Below, one piece after another: positions 18,004 through 26,798 of a stretch of DNA of 64,000 bases. Origin of the DNA: an uncultured Lachnospiraceae bacterium (GTDB taxonomy: Bacteria; Bacillota; Clostridia; Lachnospirales; Lachnospiraceae); NCBI GenBank assembly GCA_910578645.1, contig CAJTQI010000002.1:372001-436000 (forward strand), read 5' to 3'. The position numbers were made by a program, and so were the translations under genes. The notes under the pieces are model-generated. The model had not been told where the DNA came from and did not search any database. It worked only from the letters and a program-made list of their open reading frames with translations. Position 1 is the stretch's first letter. Every line of letters begins with the position of its first letter.

Positions 18004-21000
18004 GTGAGACAGGCAGTACAAGAGATACTAAACGGAAAATTTAATTTTTACAGAGGCTCCCTGGATTTTTCCTGCACATCCATTGAGCTGTCCCTCCATA
18101 CCGATGAGGTTGTGGAAGGCTTTTTCAAGATTTATGGGCCTGTCGGGTGCACGACGGAAGGGTATGTGGTATCCTCTGACCTGCGCATGGAGTGCGTGAC
18201 GAAAGAGTTTGGAGGCAGCGAAGAGGAGATTCATTACCGGTTTAATGCCTATGGGATGGAAGCAGGGGAAGAGGTTAAGGGCAGTTTTAATATCATATCT
18301 AATCAGGGAGAGTACTCTCTTCCTTTTTCGGTATCTGTGACGGCCGGGGAGATGGATTCAAGTCTCGGCAATATCAAGAATCTGTTCCACTTTACGAATC
18401 TGGCCAGAAGTAATTGGGAAGAGGCGGTGAATTTATTTTATGCCGATGGCTTTGAGGCGGTGCTTTCGAGCCATGACAGGCATTATTATACTGCTTACAA
18501 GGGACTTTCCGCTGTTAAAGGCAATGAACACAATGTGGAAGAATTTCTGCTTGAGATTAATAAGAAGAAGTCGGTGGAATATATACCGGAGGAGACGGAG
18601 ATTAAAATTGAGGACCCCCTTGAGACTACCCGTTATGCGCTTGTGATTAACCGGAACGGATGGGGATACACCCATCTGCAGGTTCAGGCGGAAGGGGAGT
18701 TTTTACGTGTGGAGGAAAACACAGTGTCGGATGCCTCTTTCCTGGGCAATATCTACAGGTTGTATTACTATGTGGAGCATGAGAAACTCCATGCGGGCAA
18801 CAATTATGGCTGTATCGTGCTGGTGCAGGAAAGCCAGGAGATTAGGATTCCGGTCACGGTGGCGTTGCATATGTCAGGGCGCAAGGCGCTTGGCATCCAC
18901 AGGGAGAAAAGGCAGCTTACGGTACAGATGATGGAGTACTACCAGGCTTTCCGTGTGAAAAAAATCAGTACGAAGACCTGGATGGCGGAGACGACGAAAC
19001 TGCTCACACGTTTGATAGAGCTTGACGACAAGGACATCACGCTGAAATTGTTCCAGGCGCAGATTCTTCTGACGGAGGAACGGTACAATGAGGCGAAATG
19101 GATGATAGAGAAGCATGAACCGCAGGTGCTTGCCAAGCGGACGGAATGTCCGGAACTGTGGTGTTATTACCTGTATCTCACCACGCTGTACAGTGGGGAT
19201 GAGAGGTATGTGGATAATGTGGCGGCGGAAGTGGCGGAAGTCTATGAGCGCAATAGGGGAAATTGGCGGATTGCGTGGCTGCTTCTGTATCTGTCTGAAG
19301 AATATGTCAGGAGTGCTTCCAGGAAATGGGAGCTGTTGGAGGAATTATTCAGATACCGGTGTACTTCCCCGGTGATATATATTGAAGCATGGCATTTGAT
19401 TTGTATGAATCCGGCGATATTGTTGAAGCTGGATAATTTTGAGCAGCAGATATTGTACTATGCGGTCAGAAATGACCTGATGAGGGAAGAGGTCATCCTA
19501 CAGACTGTATATCTGGCACAGAAACAGAAAGCTTATTCGGAGAGCGTTTTCCGTATTCTTGCCAGGCTGTATGAGAAAGAGAAGCGGGAAGATGTCCTTC
19601 ATGCCCTGTGTACGCTTCTGATTAAGGGGAACCGTTACGGGGAGGATTGCTATAAATGGTATCTCGACGGGGTGGAGCGTAATCTGAGAATCACAAGGCT
19701 GTATGAATACTATATGATGTCCGTTTCACTGGATTATGACGGGCCTCTGCCGAAGATGGTTCTTATGTATTTTGCTTACCAGTGTGATTTGCATTACGAG
19801 ATTACGGCATATTTGTATGCCTATGTCTATCGCCACCGAGAGGAAATGACGGAAATTTATGTAAACTACTCGGCGGCCATGGAGCGTTTTGTGGTGGAGC
19901 AGATGCGGCGGGGCAGAATCAATAAAGACCTGGCTTATCTGTACCGTAATCTGGTGAGCCTGCCTATGATTGATGAGGACAGCGCCAGGCAGTTGGTTTC
20001 AATTCTCTTTACGAGGGAAGTCAGGGTAGCGTCCGACCGGATAAAGGAAGCGGTTCTTGTTTATCCATATGGTACCCGGGAAGACGTCTATCCAGTGGTC
20101 GGAGGCAGGGCGCAGGTTCCTGTCTATGATTCAGACTGTAAGATATTGCTTGGCGACGAGGAGGGCAACCGTTATACGGTGAGTGTGGAATTTGAAGCCA
20201 AACAGCTTTTGGGGCCGAGGAAGCTGTCACTTATGGCGGCTCCTTTCGTGCGGGATGATTTTGGCTATGCGGTCTATGCCTGTTTTGAATACCAGAACAC
20301 GTTTGCTGTGCTTGACGAGAATGTCGACCTTTTCTTGTTTCTCACGAAATCAGACAGAATTGCGGAACATGTCAAGCAGGAAATCCGTATGATGCTGGTA
20401 CACTTTTATTATGAAAAAGACAGGATGCGGGAGCTTGACGAGTTTCTTCTTTCGCTTTCGCCGGATGATGTGGGGAGACGTGACCGCAAAGAAATCATAC
20501 GGTATATGGTTGTGAGGGGAATGTATGCGGAAGCTTACAGTTGGGTGCAGCGATATGGCCCCCACGGCGTGGATGCCAAGATTCTGGTTAAATTGTGCAG
20601 CAGGCTGCTCGACGAGGAACAGCCGGAAGATGACGCTGCCATGATTGGTATACTCTATTATGTAGTAAAAAAGGGCAAGTATGACGAGAATGTGTTGGAT
20701 TACCTGATTAGGTATTTCTTCGGCAGTATTCAGGATATGCGGGATATGTGGAAGACGGCGATGGATTTCGGGATGAACACCTATGCGCTCTGTGAACGGA
20801 TGTTGGTGCAGATGCTCTATACAGGAACGGATGTAGAGGAGAAAACAGAGATTTTCCGTACATATTGTAAAGATGTGGGCAATGAGGAATTGATGGCGGC
20901 GTATCTGTCACAGTGCTGCTATGACTATGCCATAGGAGGACAGGATATGGAGTCTTATGTTTTCCGGGGCGTGCTGCGGCTGTATCAGGATGAGGTACCT

Positions 21001-21570
21001 TTACATCTTGTGTGCCGGATTGCTTTTCTGCGGTATTATGCGGAGAACAGGAAAGAGCAGGACGATGTGATAAGAAAGATTTGCTGTGATTTCCTGGGGC
21101 AGCTTTTGGATGAGCAGATAGTGCTTCCGGTCTATAAAGAATATCAGGGATACCTGCCGCAGATGGATGTGTATCAGGACAAAACGATGGTGGAACACCG
21201 GGCGAAACCGGGCAGCAGGGTAGTTATCCATTATCTGTTGCAGGACGATAGCGGTGTGGAGAAAGAGTACTGCAAGGAAGAAATGAAGGATATGTTTGCG
21301 GGGATTTGCGTCAAGGAATTTATTCTTTTCTTCGGCGAGCGGCTGCAGTTTTACATTACGGAGGAGTCGGAAGGCGAAGAGCGTATGGTAAAGAGCGGCA
21401 CAATCAATAAGAGCGACATAGGGCAGGAGAGTTTTGAGAGCCGTTTTACCATACTCAACGACATTATGGTTGGTGAGACGCTGCGAGATTACGGTACGGT
21501 GGACAGTCTGTTGCGCGAGTACTACAAGAAAGATTACATGGTCGGCAATCTGTTTCAGATGCGCCAATAA
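18004..21570 (+). CDS. Giant Ig/helical-repeat protein of unknown function (DUF5717-like)
   Basis: An 1188-residue protein I do not recognise functionally. It resembles, from memory, the Lachnospiraceae DUF5717 family. Residues 1-120 and 205-300 are beta-rich and Ig-like. Residues 305-1000 are almost entirely helical with TPR-like periodicity, interrupted near 690-780 by a beta-rich segment. The last 130 residues are again beta-rich. No signal peptide or membrane span is seen, so it is probably cytoplasmic. The GTG start at 18004 has GAGGAAGG eleven bases upstream. It is the first gene of a four-gene operon with a degenerate Hsp70-fold protein, a TPR-like protein and a coiled-coil membrane protein, and is likely the scaffold of that complex. 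Confidence 0.75.
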   Translation: MRQAVQEILNGKFNFYRGSLDFSCTSIELSLHTDEVVEGFFKIYGPVGCTTEGYVVSSDLRMECVTKEFGGSEEEIHYRFNAYGMEAGEEVKGSFNIISNQGEYSLPFSVSVTAGEMDSSLGNIKNLFHFTNLARSNWEEAVNLFYADGFEAVLSSHDRHYYTAYKGLSAVKGNEHNVEEFLLEINKKKSVEYIPEETEIKIEDPLETTRYALVINRNGWGYTHLQVQAEGEFLRVEENTVSDASFLGNIYRLYYYVEHEKLHAGNNYGCIVLVQESQEIRIPVTVALHMSGRKALGIHREKRQLTVQMMEYYQAFRVKKISTKTWMAETTKLLTRLIELDDKDITLKLFQAQILLTEERYNEAKWMIEKHEPQVLAKRTECPELWCYYLYLTTLYSGDERYVDNVAAEVAEVYERNRGNWRIAWLLLYLSEEYVRSASRKWELLEELFRYRCTSPVIYIEAWHLICMNPAILLKLDNFEQQILYYAVRNDLMREEVILQTVYLAQKQKAYSESVFRILARLYEKEKREDVLHALCTLLIKGNRYGEDCYKWYLDGVERNLRITRLYEYYMMSVSLDYDGPLPKMVLMYFAYQCDLHYEITAYLYAYVYRHREEMTEIYVNYSAAMERFVVEQMRRGRINKDLAYLYRNLVSLPMIDEDSARQLVSILFTREVRVASDRIKEAVLVYPYGTREDVYPVVGGRAQVPVYDSDCKILLGDEEGNRYTVSVEFEAKQLLGPRKLSLMAAPFVRDDFGYAVYACFEYQNTFAVLDENVDLFLFLTKSDRIAEHVKQEIRMMLVHFYYEKDRMRELDEFLLSLSPDDVGRRDRKEIIRYMVVRGMYAEAYSWVQRYGPHGVDAKILVKLCSRLLDEEQPEDDAAMIGILYYVVKKGKYDENVLDYLIRYFFGSIQDMRDMWKTAMDFGMNTYALCERMLVQMLYTGTDVEEKTEIFRTYCKDVGNEELMAAYLSQCCYDYAIGGQDMESYVFRGVLRLYQDEVPLHLVCRIAFLRYYAENRKEQDDVIRKICCDFLGQLLDEQIVLPVYKEYQGYLPQMDVYQDKTMVEHRAKPGSRVVIHYLLQDDSGVEKEYCKEEMKDMFAGICVKEFILFFGERLQFYITEESEGEERMVKSGTINKSDIGQESFESRFTILNDIMVGETLRDYGTVDSLLREYYKKDYMVGNLFQMRQ

Positions 21571-21679
21571 TAAATATAGTTTATTGACCGGATGATGGAT
21601 ATATGGCGAAATATATATTATATGGCAGATATATCATGTGGAGTGGCGGCATGGTACATAAAACGGTCTGGGAGGCATT

Positions 21680-22996
21680 ATGTTCTTAGAGCACAAGGAA
21701 GAGGACAAACTACATAAAGGAAACGTGTTAGTAGGTTATGACTTAGGGAAACAATATTCCCAGATTAGTTATTGCATCTATGGGCAGGAAGAAGTGGACA
21801 CAGTTGCCACCGTGGTTGGGACGAAGCAATATAATATACCTATGATGTTATGTAAACGTGTCGGTGTGAATCAGTGGTTTTATGGGAAAGATGCCGTGAA
21901 GAATGCCGGAGAAGAAGGCATGATTGCGCTAGATGATATTCTGACGCTTGCGAAGAAGGGAGAGGCAGTTGAGTTGGACGGGGACTCCTATGACCCTGTG
22001 GCGCTGCTTGCCCTCTTCCTTAAGCGCAGCATGGCTCTGATGAATTTTATTGCCACTGTGGAGAAGATTGATGCGATTATGTTTACAGTGGATGAACTGG
22101 ATGATAGAATGGTGGAGATTCTTGCACAGGCGTCGGCGAATTTTGGTTTGCGGACAAAGCATATTTATTTCCAGAGTCATACGGATAGCTTCTATTCTTT
22201 TGTGCTGCACCAGCCTCAGGAATTGTGGAACTATCAGGTTATCGTCTGTGAACATGACGGTATGAGGCTTAAGACCTATAGGATGGAGTGTAATAAACGG
22301 ACGACGCCCATCGTAGTTCTGATTGAGGAGCAGATTTATGAGAGCCTTGTTATTCCCGATGAGGAGGAAGAGGAAGAGATTAAGCAAGACGCCTACCGCT
22401 TGGCGGACGAGAGGTTTTTGGGTATTCTGCAGCAGATGTGTGAAGGCAGGATTGTGTCCGCGGCATATTTGCTAGGGGATGGTTTCCGGGGCGGATGGGA
22501 TGAACAGTCATTGAAATTTCTCTGCTCCAGTAGGAGAGTTTTTCGCGGAAATAACCTTTTTAGCAGGGGGGCGTGCTATGGATTGTTGGAAAAGCTGGAG
22601 CCGAGTGAGGTCGGTAAGGCGCATGTTTTTCTGGGAAAAGACAAGTTAAAGTCCAATATCGGCATGAATGTGCTGCGGCAGGGGAAAGAATCATACTATG
22701 CCCTTCTGGATGCAGGTGAGAACTGGTATGAGGTCAGGAAGGAATGTGAGATTCTGCTTGCGGGTGGCCGTGAACTGGAATTTGTGGTCACGCCGCTTAC
22801 GGGAAAGAATATCGAAATGAAGACAGTCACCTTGGCCGGCAATCATCGGGACGACGCTCCATACACGAGATATCGTCTGGAAATGTGGATGGGTACGCCG
22901 GACACTGTCCAGGTGAAGGTGTCGGACCTGGGGTTTGGGGAATTGTTTCCAACAGGGGGGCAGGTCTGGAAGCAGTCTTTTAAGGTGCCGCATTAG
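21680..22996 (+). CDS. Degenerate Hsp70/actin-fold protein (DUF5716-like)
   Basis: A 438-residue protein with the layout of an Hsp70 ATPase. The phosphate-1-like motif VGYDLGKQYSQISY is at residue 14. IPMMLCKRVGVNQWFYG resembles the early Hsp70 strand/loop, and an adenosine-like motif AAYLLGDGFRGGW is near 262, followed by RGACYGLLEKLEP, which mirrors the Hsp70 EAVAYGAA region. The phosphate-2 motif is altered to VIVCEHDGMRLKTY, lacking the usual GGG. The last 90 residues (GGRELEFVVTPLTGK onward) are beta-rich like a substrate-binding domain. From memory it belongs to DUF5716. ATP hydrolysis is doubtful; nucleotide binding is possible. It is the second gene of the operon, 109 bases after the giant protein. 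Confidence 0.72.
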   Translation: MFLEHKEEDKLHKGNVLVGYDLGKQYSQISYCIYGQEEVDTVATVVGTKQYNIPMMLCKRVGVNQWFYGKDAVKNAGEEGMIALDDILTLAKKGEAVELDGDSYDPVALLALFLKRSMALMNFIATVEKIDAIMFTVDELDDRMVEILAQASANFGLRTKHIYFQSHTDSFYSFVLHQPQELWNYQVIVCEHDGMRLKTYRMECNKRTTPIVVLIEEQIYESLVIPDEEEEEEIKQDAYRLADERFLGILQQMCEGRIVSAAYLLGDGFRGGWDEQSLKFLCSSRRVFRGNNLFSRGACYGLLEKLEPSEVGKAHVFLGKDKLKSNIGMNVLRQGKESYYALLDAGENWYEVRKECEILLAGGRELEFVVTPLTGKNIEMKTVTLAGNHRDDAPYTRYRLEMWMGTPDTVQVKVSDLGFGELFPTGGQVWKQSFKVPH

Positions 22997-23126
22997 TGTA
23001 TGTGTGCAAAATCCATAAGCGGAAGATTGTTTTGCTGTCCGGGCAAGTTCTGTGTCCGAACAAGTCCGGGCCAAATTTGTGCCTGGGCGTTAAAACTTGT
23101 AGGTATAGAAAGGCATGGGGGTTAAC

Positions 23127-23969
23127 ATGAGCGACATTATTATGGGGACGGGCAATTATGCCGTGAAACCTTATTATATGGAAAAATTTTATGTAAACCT
23201 ATATTCGGTGGAAGAACTGTGCTATCTGTTGGTGGAGAAAGCCGAGCTTCTTGACCAGGATGTGATGCAGCGGGATTTGGTGCAGTGGCTGGACGAGCAG
23301 TGCGGTTTGAACCAGTTAGCGCATGCGCTTTATTCTTTGTTAAATCAGAATGGTTCTACGGTGGCTTTTGTGGGAACCATATTAGAGTATGTGAATCTGT
23401 ATCCTGCCAAGGTAGTGGCGCAGACCGAACAGACTGTCAAGGGAAACGAAGGGCTAAACCCTTATGAGCGCAGGAAGGCGAAGGCCGACTATATGCTGCA
23501 GGGCAGGAAATATTTTATGGCGCTTAGGCAGTACCATAGACTTCTTGCGCAAGTGCCGGAATCAGACCAGATACTGCGCGCGAAGATTCTGCACAATATG
23601 GGCGTGGCATGTGCAGGCATGTTTATGTTCAGACAGGCGCAGGAATGGTTTTTGCAGGCATATATGCTTGACAGGGAAGAGGAAAGTCTGATTTTATATC
23701 TGGCGTCAATGCGTATGAGCTGTGAAGATAATGAATATGTCACATTCATCGGAGAGCACCCCCAGTACCATGATGCCTCCCTGAAACTGGAGAGGCGGAT
23801 GGAGCAGGCGGCCGGAAAGTTCGAGGCATCGGAGGAGAACCGGATGCTTTTTACTTTGCACGTATTAAAAGAAGAAAGCAGCGGGACGGCGGGTGATGAC
23901 TTGCAATACTGCCGGGAAATCAGAAAGCTGACAGAGGGATTAAAAGAGCAGTACAGGGAGTATGTATAG
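23127..23969 (+). CDS. TPR-like helical protein of unknown function
   Basis: A 280-residue, largely helical protein. The N-terminal part (VEELCYLLVEKAELLDQD) is a compact acidic domain. The central region YERRKAKADYMLQGRKYFMA and ILHNMGVACAGMFMFRQAQ to WFLQAYMLDREEE shows consecutive TPR-like helix pairs. No signal peptide or membrane segment is present. ATG 23127 is preferred to the in-frame ATG at 23115, because AAAGG is too close to the earlier codon while GGGGG is five bases from the later one. It is the third gene of the operon and ends 29 bases before the coiled-coil membrane protein. A role as adaptor between the Hsp70-fold protein and the membrane partner is an inference from order only. 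Confidence 0.68.
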   Translation: MSDIIMGTGNYAVKPYYMEKFYVNLYSVEELCYLLVEKAELLDQDVMQRDLVQWLDEQCGLNQLAHALYSLLNQNGSTVAFVGTILEYVNLYPAKVVAQTEQTVKGNEGLNPYERRKAKADYMLQGRKYFMALRQYHRLLAQVPESDQILRAKILHNMGVACAGMFMFRQAQEWFLQAYMLDREEESLILYLASMRMSCEDNEYVTFIGEHPQYHDASLKLERRMEQAAGKFEASEENRMLFTLHVLKEESSGTAGDDLQYCREIRKLTEGLKEQYREYV

Positions 23970-23998
23970 GAAGAACGGAAATATTTTTGGAGGAGAAG

Positions 23999-25192
23999 AT
24001 GGGTTGGTTTAGAAACTTGGCTGCGAGGTTTCGCAGGAGGGATGAGGAAGAATATTACGACAATGACTGGGAGGACGAAGAATTCACCCACCAGGTCGAT
24101 TACACGAATAAAGAACAACGGCAGGATTATGTCAAAAACTGTCTGGAGCGGTTGGCGGATGCCACAAAAGAACTGGAGAACCTTACGTTTGAGTATGATA
24201 TGGTTACTTCTTATCTAAAGGATATGGAAGAAATCGAGGCGCTTCCGCCGGAGGAAAGTGAAGAGCTTAAGGATTGTGCGAAGAGAGTTTCACTTTTACA
24301 GGACAGCAAGACCAACTTCATGGAGCGACCAAGGCGTATCAGCGATGAGAAATATCAGCAGATGGAGCGTATTGGCGATGATGTGGAGGAAGGATATAAG
24401 AAGATTACGGAGGCGGAGGATTACCAGAAACTGATTAAACAGGACTTGACACGTTTAGACGGTGAACGTCATGCATACCAGTACCGCAAGAATGAGGTGA
24501 TGGGCATTATAGCGGATACAAGGGGGATGGCGATTATCTGCGTGGCGGCGTTGGGATTGTGCATTGTGCTGCTTTTGCTATTGCAGTTCTTCTTAGATAT
24601 GGACACGAGAGCGGGATATCTGGTGACGGCTGCCGCTGCGGCTTTCGCGATTACCATCATCTATGTTAAGCATGTGGAAGCCAGGAAAGAGCTTCACCGC
24701 GTGGAGACAGGAATTAACAAGATTATCCTTCTCCAGAACAAGGTAAAGATAAGATATGTCAACAATACGAACCTGCTTGATTACCTGTACCTGAAATACG
24801 GGGTTTCCAGCGCCCAGGAATTGATGAATATGTGGGAGAATTACAAGATTGAGCGGATAGAACGGGAGAAATTCCGGAAGGCGGAGATTGACTTGGATTA
24901 CAACGAGAGGGAACTGCTGCAGATATTAAAACGCTATCAAATCAAAGACCCCGCGGTGTGGTTACATCAGACGGAGGCGATTCTCGACCGCAAAGAGATG
25001 GTGGAAATCCGTCACAACTTGATTATCAGAAGACAGTCACTGCGCCGTAGAATGGACTACAACAAGGAAGTGGTGGCAGGAGGCTCCCAGAAGGAGATTA
25101 GAGAGTTGGTGGAGAAATACCCACAGTATGCCAAGGAGATTATGTCGGCGGTGGAAGAGTATGAGAAGAAGTTTCCGAATAATAAATCATGA
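23999..25192 (+). CDS. Coiled-coil protein with a central two-helix membrane hairpin
   Basis: A 397-residue protein, function not recognised. It has a basic/acidic N-terminus (LAARFRRRDEEE), a long coiled coil over about residues 35-165, two hydrophobic segments near 176-196 and 205-223, and a second coiled-coil/helical part to the C-terminus. Both soluble arms therefore probably face the cytoplasm. ATG 23999 has GGAGG five bases upstream; the in-frame TTG at 23987 is rejected. It is the last gene of the four-gene operon and likely anchors the cytoplasmic proteins to the membrane. The topology is predicted by eye. Confidence 0.7.
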   Translation: MGWFRNLAARFRRRDEEEYYDNDWEDEEFTHQVDYTNKEQRQDYVKNCLERLADATKELENLTFEYDMVTSYLKDMEEIEALPPEESEELKDCAKRVSLLQDSKTNFMERPRRISDEKYQQMERIGDDVEEGYKKITEAEDYQKLIKQDLTRLDGERHAYQYRKNEVMGIIADTRGMAIICVAALGLCIVLLLLLQFFLDMDTRAGYLVTAAAAAFAITIIYVKHVEARKELHRVETGINKIILLQNKVKIRYVNNTNLLDYLYLKYGVSSAQELMNMWENYKIERIEREKFRKAEIDLDYNERELLQILKRYQIKDPAVWLHQTEAILDRKEMVEIRHNLIIRRQSLRRRMDYNKEVVAGGSQKEIRELVEKYPQYAKEIMSAVEEYEKKFPNNKS

Positions 25193-25297
25193 AATGGGGT
25201 CCTTTGTTCACTGAGGGGATGAGTAAAAATAAATAAGAAATAAATTAAGGGATGATATACGAATGTGGAAAATCTAAATCAGAAGAGAGGATTTTGC

Positions 25298-26734
25298 ATG
25301 GACACAAAGGTAAGAGAAGAGGAAAAATTAGGCGAGGAGTGTGGTGTATTCGGCATCTATGATTTTAACGGAGGCGATGTGGCTTCCACGGTTTACTATG
25401 GTCTGTTTGCCTTACAGCACAGAGGGCAGGAAAGCTGCGGCATTGCAGTCAGTGATACGGCGGGCCCTAAGGGAAAAGTTTTGAGCGTCAGGGAGATGGG
25501 GCTTCTCAATGAGAATTTTACAACAGAAACCCTGGAGAAACTAAGAGGCGATATTGGCGTGGGGCATGTGCGTTATTCCACGGCGGGCAGCAGCACGAGG
25601 GAGAACGCGCAGCCTCTTGTGCTGAATTATGTGAAAGGCACGCTCGGGCTTGCGCACAACGGTAATCTGATTAATGCGGGCAGGCTGCGGCATGAGTTGG
25701 AATATACCGGGGCAATTTTCCAGACAACGATTGATTCGGAAGTGATTGCTTACCATATCGCCAGGGAACGGCTTAATAGTAGGACGGTGGAGGAGGCGGT
25801 GAGGCGTGCCATGTGCAAGATTCAGGGTGCCTATTCGCTGATTATTATGTCTCCCCGGAAGCTGATTGGCGCAAGAGACCCTTATGGGTTTCGGCCGTTG
25901 TGCATTGGCAGGAGGGATAATGCGTATATTTTGGCATCGGAGACTTGTGCACTGGATACCATCGGCGCACACTTTGTGAGAGATGTGGAGCCGGGGGAGA
26001 TTGTGACAATTTCCCCGGATAAAGGGATTGAGTCTGACAGAAGCATGTGTCTTTCTAAAGAGAAGCATGGCAGGTGTGTGTTTGAGTATATTTATTTTGC
26101 CAGGCCGGACAGCCGGATTGACGGAGTCAGCGTTTATGATTCCCGTATTATGGCGGGGAAGTTCCTTGCTATGGATTCTCCTGTGGAGGCGGATTTGGTG
26201 GTGGGAGTGCCGGAGTCCGGCAACTGTGCGGCACTGGGCTATTCCATGCAGTCAGGTATTCCCTATGGGCAGGCTTTTGTGAAGAATACTTATGTAGGGC
26301 GCACTTTTATTAAGCCTGGACAGAAGAGCCGGGAGAGCAGTGTACAGGTAAAGCTCAATGCAGTCAGGGAGGCGGTGGAGGGAAAGAGAATTATCATGAT
26401 TGATGATTCTATTGTCAGGGGGACAACCTCGGACCGCATCGTCGGGATGTTACGTGAGGCAGGAGCCAGGGAAGTACATATGCGAGTCAGTTCTCCGCCG
26501 TTTTTGTGGCCATGCTATTTCGGGACGGACGTACCTGCCAGGGAACAGTTGATTGCGCATAACCGTTCCGTGGAGGAAATCTGTAAGATTATCGGCGCAG
26601 ATTCCCTTGGTTATCTGAGGGCAGAGAGGCTAGATGAGATTGCAGGTGGCCTGGGTATCTGCAAAGGATGTTTTACAGGCGAGTATCCTATTGAGCCGCC
26701 GACGGAGGACATTAGGGGCGAATATGAGGCGTAA
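25298..26734 (+). CDS. purF: Amidophosphoribosyltransferase
   Basis: A 478-residue enzyme for the first committed step of purine synthesis, converting PRPP and glutamine to phosphoribosylamine. The nucleophilic Cys is C15 in EECGVFGIYD, so a 14-residue propeptide is probably removed. The class II glutamine amidotransferase domain shows GHVRYSTAGSS and LAHNGNLIN. The PRPP motif IIMIDDSIVRGTTSDR lies near residue 365. A C-terminal Cys pair with spacing typical of Fe-S containing PurF (GICKGCFTGEYP) is present. ATG 25298 is preferred to GTG 25265 because AGAGAGG precedes it by seven bases. purB follows after 64 bases, forming a small purine operon. Confidence 0.96.
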   Translation: MDTKVREEEKLGEECGVFGIYDFNGGDVASTVYYGLFALQHRGQESCGIAVSDTAGPKGKVLSVREMGLLNENFTTETLEKLRGDIGVGHVRYSTAGSSTRENAQPLVLNYVKGTLGLAHNGNLINAGRLRHELEYTGAIFQTTIDSEVIAYHIARERLNSRTVEEAVRRAMCKIQGAYSLIIMSPRKLIGARDPYGFRPLCIGRRDNAYILASETCALDTIGAHFVRDVEPGEIVTISPDKGIESDRSMCLSKEKHGRCVFEYIYFARPDSRIDGVSVYDSRIMAGKFLAMDSPVEADLVVGVPESGNCAALGYSMQSGIPYGQAFVKNTYVGRTFIKPGQKSRESSVQVKLNAVREAVEGKRIIMIDDSIVRGTTSDRIVGMLREAGAREVHMRVSSPPFLWPCYFGTDVPAREQLIAHNRSVEEICKIIGADSLGYLRAERLDEIAGGLGICKGCFTGEYPIEPPTEDIRGEYEA

Positions 26735-26798
26735 GAATAGCATCGGCTTTTCTAAGTAGAATATAAATCATGATTGACAGAATAGGAGAACCAAAAAC

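Noticed and set aside
22997..23126. Short repeats of GTCCGGGCAAG type between the Hsp70-fold and TPR genes
   Set aside because: Two or three imperfect copies only, without a stable hairpin or T-run; not enough to call a terminator or repeat.
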